A stretch of DNA of 8,830 nt, taken from positions 1 through 8,830 of the forward strand of contig JAIWOA010000124.1 of NCBI GenBank assembly GCA_020217115.1, given 5' to 3'. This DNA is from Calditerrivibrio sp. (GTDB lineage: Bacteria; Chrysiogenota; Deferribacteres; Deferribacterales; Calditerrivibrionaceae). How positions within the stretch are numbered: position 1 is the first letter of the stretch; each line of letters opens with the position of its first letter. The translations under genes and the position numbers were made by a program. This document shows positions 6,537 to 8,830 of this stretch, one piece after another. The notes under the pieces are model-generated. The model saw only the letters and a program-made list of their open reading frames with translations. It did not search any database and was not told the origin of the DNA.

Positions 6537-7147
6537 TGTTTGAAATAGTTCAGAAGGGTGGCATTATGATGTACCCGATAATCTTATTATCTGTGATATC
6601 CCTTGCAATATTTTTGGAAAGATTATTTATTTTGAGAACTTCAAATTTTGTACCAAAGGTTTTTCTTGAAAAGCTAAAATTACTCCTGGAAAAAAAAGAT
6701 TTTACCCAGGCGCAGGAATTGTGTGATGCAGCACCATCCTCCATATCAAATATTGCTAAGGGTATTCTTTCAAATATAGATCTACCAGTATCGAGGCTCA
6801 CAGAATATGTTGAAGAAACTGGTAGGTTTGAGGTTCAAAAGCTTGAAAAGTTTTTACCAAGTCTTCAAACAATAGGTAGCTTAGCTCCCCTTTTAGGTTT
6901 TTTGGGAACAGTTGTAGGTATGATACAGACATTTATGGTTATGGCAAACCAGGGTAACGCAAATATACAAGCTCTTTCTGGTGGGATTGCTGTTGCTTTA
7001 CTTACAACAGCAGCAGGTCTTTTTGTTGCAGTTCCAACTGTAATCTTCTACCACATAATTCGCCATAGAGCTGATAAAATATCCCTTGAGTTAGAAAAGG
7101 CAACCTCAGATATTATGAATCTTGTATTTAAAGAGGGTGGAAAATGA
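6536..7147 (+). CDS. exbB: ExbB/TolQ-family proton channel subunit
   Basis: A 203-residue inner-membrane protein of the MotA/TolQ/ExbB family. With ExbD it forms the stator-like proton channel that powers TonB. Three membrane segments are visible: about 11-31 (MMYPIILLSVISLAIFLERL), 114-136 (containing LLGFLGTVVGM, the family signature) and 150-174 (ALLTTAAGLFVAVPTVIFY). A cytoplasmic loop of about 80 residues lies between the first two, as in ExbB/TolQ. Thr157 and Thr158 in TM3 are retained, but the Glu usually found in the GIAEAL context is Val153 (GIAVAL, codon GTT at 6992-6994). AAAGGAGG lies 6 bases upstream and the ATG overlaps the TPR stop (TAATG); the 3' end overlaps exbD by 4 bases. 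The neighbouring gene has a TonB-type rather than TolA-type membrane anchor, which favours ExbB over TolQ. Confidence 0.9.
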   Translation: MFEIVQKGGIMMYPIILLSVISLAIFLERLFILRTSNFVPKVFLEKLKLLLEKKDFTQAQELCDAAPSSISNIAKGILSNIDLPVSRLTEYVEETGRFEVQKLEKFLPSLQTIGSLAPLLGFLGTVVGMIQTFMVMANQGNANIQALSGGIAVALLTTAAGLFVAVPTVIFYHIIRHRADKISLELEKATSDIMNLVFKEGGK

Positions 7148-7557
7148 AATTTCGGAATGATAGGCTAAGAAATAATAATATAGACATACCAACGACATCG
7201 GTAACTGACATCATTTTTCTAATCGTCCTTTTTTTGATGGTATCTGCAACCTTTACTACATACAATATAAATAGCTTGAACATTAATCTCCCAAAAGCAA
7301 AGGGTGAAGCAATAAAGGAGACTAAAAATATCACAATAGGTATAACAAAGAATAGGGAATTCAGCATAGATAATATACCAGTAGACAGCAATCTCATCCC
7401 TGAAAAGATCAGAGAACTTTACTCAAAATTCCCTGAAGCAAATATAATTATTCAGGCAGATAAGGATGCCCTACATGGTGATGTGGTCTATGTCATGGAT
7501 GAGAGTAAAAAAGTTGGATTCAATAAACTTGCAATAGCAGCAGAGGCAGATGAATGA
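7144..7557 (+). CDS. exbD: ExbD/TolR-family biopolymer transport protein
   Basis: A 137-residue bitopic inner-membrane protein: short basic cytoplasmic N-terminus, one membrane segment at about 21-40 (TDIIFLIVLFLMVSATF) and a periplasmic domain. Asp22 in SVTDIIFL is the conserved membrane Asp that takes part in proton transfer in ExbD/TolR. The periplasmic domain ends with the family block IIIQADKDALHGDVVYVMD (106-124) and KKVGFNKLAIAAE. Length is usual for ExbD. The segment before the helix reads DIPTTSVTD instead of the enterobacterial TPLVD type, a form common outside Enterobacteria. GAGG (7133-7136) is 7 bases upstream; the start overlaps exbB and the stop overlaps tonB, each by ATGA, so the three subunits are probably translationally coupled. 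Confidence 0.92.
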   Translation: MKFRNDRLRNNNIDIPTTSVTDIIFLIVLFLMVSATFTTYNINSLNINLPKAKGEAIKETKNITIGITKNREFSIDNIPVDSNLIPEKIRELYSKFPEANIIIQADKDALHGDVVYVMDESKKVGFNKLAIAAEADE

Positions 7558-8285
7558 AACAATTCAGTAGAACAACAGTATATATAGTTGTTTCCATACT
7601 GTTTCACTTTACTGTATTACTATATTTGCCAGATCTAAGTTTTGAAATCAATATGAAAAAAAAGATCCCCGTTGAGGTAGAGCTCATAAAAATACCATTA
7701 AAATCTGTAAAATCAGAACAGGATCTAAATGCTCTAAAGCAGAAAGAGGTTTACAAGGGTGGGGAGAATAAAAAAGGAAATCCGTCACCTTCTGGCATAA
7801 TAAAACCAAATGTGGAACTTCCCATAGTCAGCGTGTTGGAAAAAATACCTGTTTCTGACGTTCCCAAAAATAACAACGATATTTCTATGTCCGTGAGGGA
7901 TAATACCCAGATAAATGTTGGTAAAGAGATAAAATCTGTGGAAGCTGGTCTAAGTAAAAACAGTGAAAATTTACAGGGTAAAGGTAAATCATCAAACTTA
8001 ATTGGTAGAAATGATTTTTTTGAAATAAAATCAAACTCAAATGCAGACAGAAAAATTATTCATATACCTGATAAACCAACCTTCTCTCTGGAATCAAACA
8101 CTAAGGTAAATCTGCGATTCAGTATTGATAGTAAGGGAATCCCATATTCCATAGTACTTTTGAACAAAAGTAACCCAAATATAGAAAATATCGCTGTAAA
8201 ATTTGTAAATGGTCTAAGATTTGAATCTGTGCCATATAAAACAGTAGACACAGTTGAAATAACTTTATTCTTTAATGTAAGGTAG
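7554..8285 (+). CDS. tonB: TonB-family energy transducer
   Basis: A 243-residue protein with TonB architecture. It has a short cytoplasmic start and one membrane helix at about 7-26 that carries the SxxxH signature (Ser14-Ile-Leu-Phe-His18), the face by which TonB contacts ExbB/ExbD. A long hydrophilic periplasmic spacer follows (about 30-165), then a C-terminal TonB-type alpha/beta domain (about 168-243) with NLRFSIDSKGIPYSIVLLNKS and a terminal beta strand VEITLFFNV. The spacer is unusual: it is rich in Lys, Ser and Asn with only about 8 prolines in some 136 residues, unlike the classical Pro-Lys/Pro-Glu repeats. AGAGG (7542-7546) sits 7 bases before the ATG, which overlaps the exbD stop. 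The usual partners are outer-membrane siderophore, cobalamin or metal receptors, none of which is in the window. TolA is less likely given the lack of a long coiled-coil domain and the presence of the SxxxH helix. Confidence 0.83.
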   Translation: MKQFSRTTVYIVVSILFHFTVLLYLPDLSFEINMKKKIPVEVELIKIPLKSVKSEQDLNALKQKEVYKGGENKKGNPSPSGIIKPNVELPIVSVLEKIPVSDVPKNNNDISMSVRDNTQINVGKEIKSVEAGLSKNSENLQGKGKSSNLIGRNDFFEIKSNSNADRKIIHIPDKPTFSLESNTKVNLRFSIDSKGIPYSIVLLNKSNPNIENIAVKFVNGLRFESVPYKTVDTVEITLFFNVR

Positions 8286-8288
8286 ATT

Positions 8289-8830
8289 ATGGATAATAAA
8301 CTATACAAAATTGTTCTCGAAAAGATATCAGAAAAAGGCAAAATAACCTTTGCAGAATTTATGGATATGGCACTTTTTTATCCCTCACTTGGATACTACC
8401 AGAAGGAAAATCCCTTTGGAACAACTGGAAGTTTTTATACATCAGTTAATTCATCTGAGAAGTTTGGATTTGCACTGGCCAAAAGTTTTATATACTTTTT
8501 TAACACTCTGGATATAGATTACAAAATATGTGAGATGGGTGCTGGCTCAGGTATGTTAGCCAATGATATACTAAACTATTTAAAGAGTAAACATCCTGAA
8601 ATATACCAGAAGACAACCTATACAATTATTGAAAAGAGTGAATATCTTATTGAACAACAGAAAAATCTACTATCCGATCATCTGGGGAAAGTTATCTGGA
8701 TTGATTTTGATAGTTTTTCAAACTTTGAAGGTGTATTCTTTTCAAATGAGCTTGTTGATGCTTTTCCCGTACATAGAATCATAAAAATAGATGGTAAATA
8801 CAAAGAACTTTACCTGATTTATCATGAGGG
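8289..8830 (+). CDS. MidA/NDUFAF7-type SAM-dependent methyltransferase, 3' end outside the window
   Basis: The first 180 codons are present and remain open to the window edge; about half of a typical protein. The family (COG1565) includes NDUFAF7/MidA, a mitochondrial protein arginine methyltransferase needed for complex I assembly; bacterial roles are little studied. Recognisable blocks are ITFAEFMDMALFYPSLGYY (19-37), GSFYTS (47-52), the SAM-binding loop EMGAGSGMLA (82-91), YTIIEKSEYL (111-120) and SNELVDAFPVHR (152-163). Residue 48 is Ser where the family usually has Asp (GDFYT), and the following PE is VN-like here. The gene starts 3 bases after the tonB stop with AAGG (8279-8282) upstream, so it is very probably in the same operon, though its function is not obviously linked to energy transduction. 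Confidence 0.87.
   Translation, partial: MDNKLYKIVLEKISEKGKITFAEFMDMALFYPSLGYYQKENPFGTTGSFYTSVNSSEKFGFALAKSFIYFFNTLDIDYKICEMGAGSGMLANDILNYLKSKHPEIYQKTTYTIIEKSEYLIEQQKNLLSDHLGKVIWIDFDSFSNFEGVFFSNELVDAFPVHRIIKIDGKYKELYLIYHE

Noticed and set aside
6536..8285. Tol-Pal (TolQ-TolR-TolA) instead of ExbB-ExbD-TonB
   Set aside because: No tolB, pal or cpoB-like gene follows. The third protein has the TonB SxxxH helix and a short TonB-type C-terminal domain without a long coiled coil. The channel families do overlap, so TolQR function is not fully excluded.
8060..8341. Minus-strand 93-codon frame over the end of tonB
   Set aside because: Antisense to the TonB C-terminal domain and the midA start, with no SD-like signal or family resemblance.

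Overview
The window is low in GC (roughly one third by eye) and comes from a diderm bacterium: it encodes an ExbB/ExbD/TonB energy-transfer set, Sec-exported proteins and a candidate lipoprotein. Base composition, gene content and the style of the proteins fit the Deferribacterota (Deferribacter/Calditerrivibrio type). That assignment is from general recognition, not from a database search.

Left part (1-2839, minus strand). Base 185 is the end of a full-length RecJ exonuclease gene that starts at 1831. Downstream of it, at the extreme left edge, a strong ribosome binding site and ATG suggest another minus-strand gene leaving the window. Upstream of recJ lies a ZnuA/TroA-type periplasmic metal-binding protein (start set at 2839). 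It is closed by a hairpin plus T-run terminator (1913-1959), so it and recJ look like separate transcription units. No permease or ATPase gene accompanies it here.

Middle (2840-2998). This is a divergent control region. It holds a good match to a Fur/Zur-type box (2938-2956) that overlaps the TTGACA of a promoter for the rightward genes, and a second TTGACA on the other strand for znuA.

Right part (2999-8830, plus strand). Seven genes are packed with overlapping stops and starts or a 3-base gap: surE, a 36-codon candidate lipoprotein gene, an 891-residue exported TPR protein, exbB, exbD, tonB and a MidA-type methyltransferase gene that runs off the window. The ExbB-ExbD-TonB trio would harvest the proton gradient across the inner membrane and pass energy to outer-membrane receptors. 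The TPR protein and small lipoprotein, co-translated with it, are the natural candidates for envelope partners.

A shared metal-responsive operator between a zinc/manganese-type binding protein and a TonB operon would be biologically coherent. The least described parts are the TPR protein, the tiny lipoprotein and an ExbB whose usual transmembrane glutamate is valine. No mobile element, CRISPR array, tRNA or rRNA was seen, and no gene-free stretch exceeds 300 bases.
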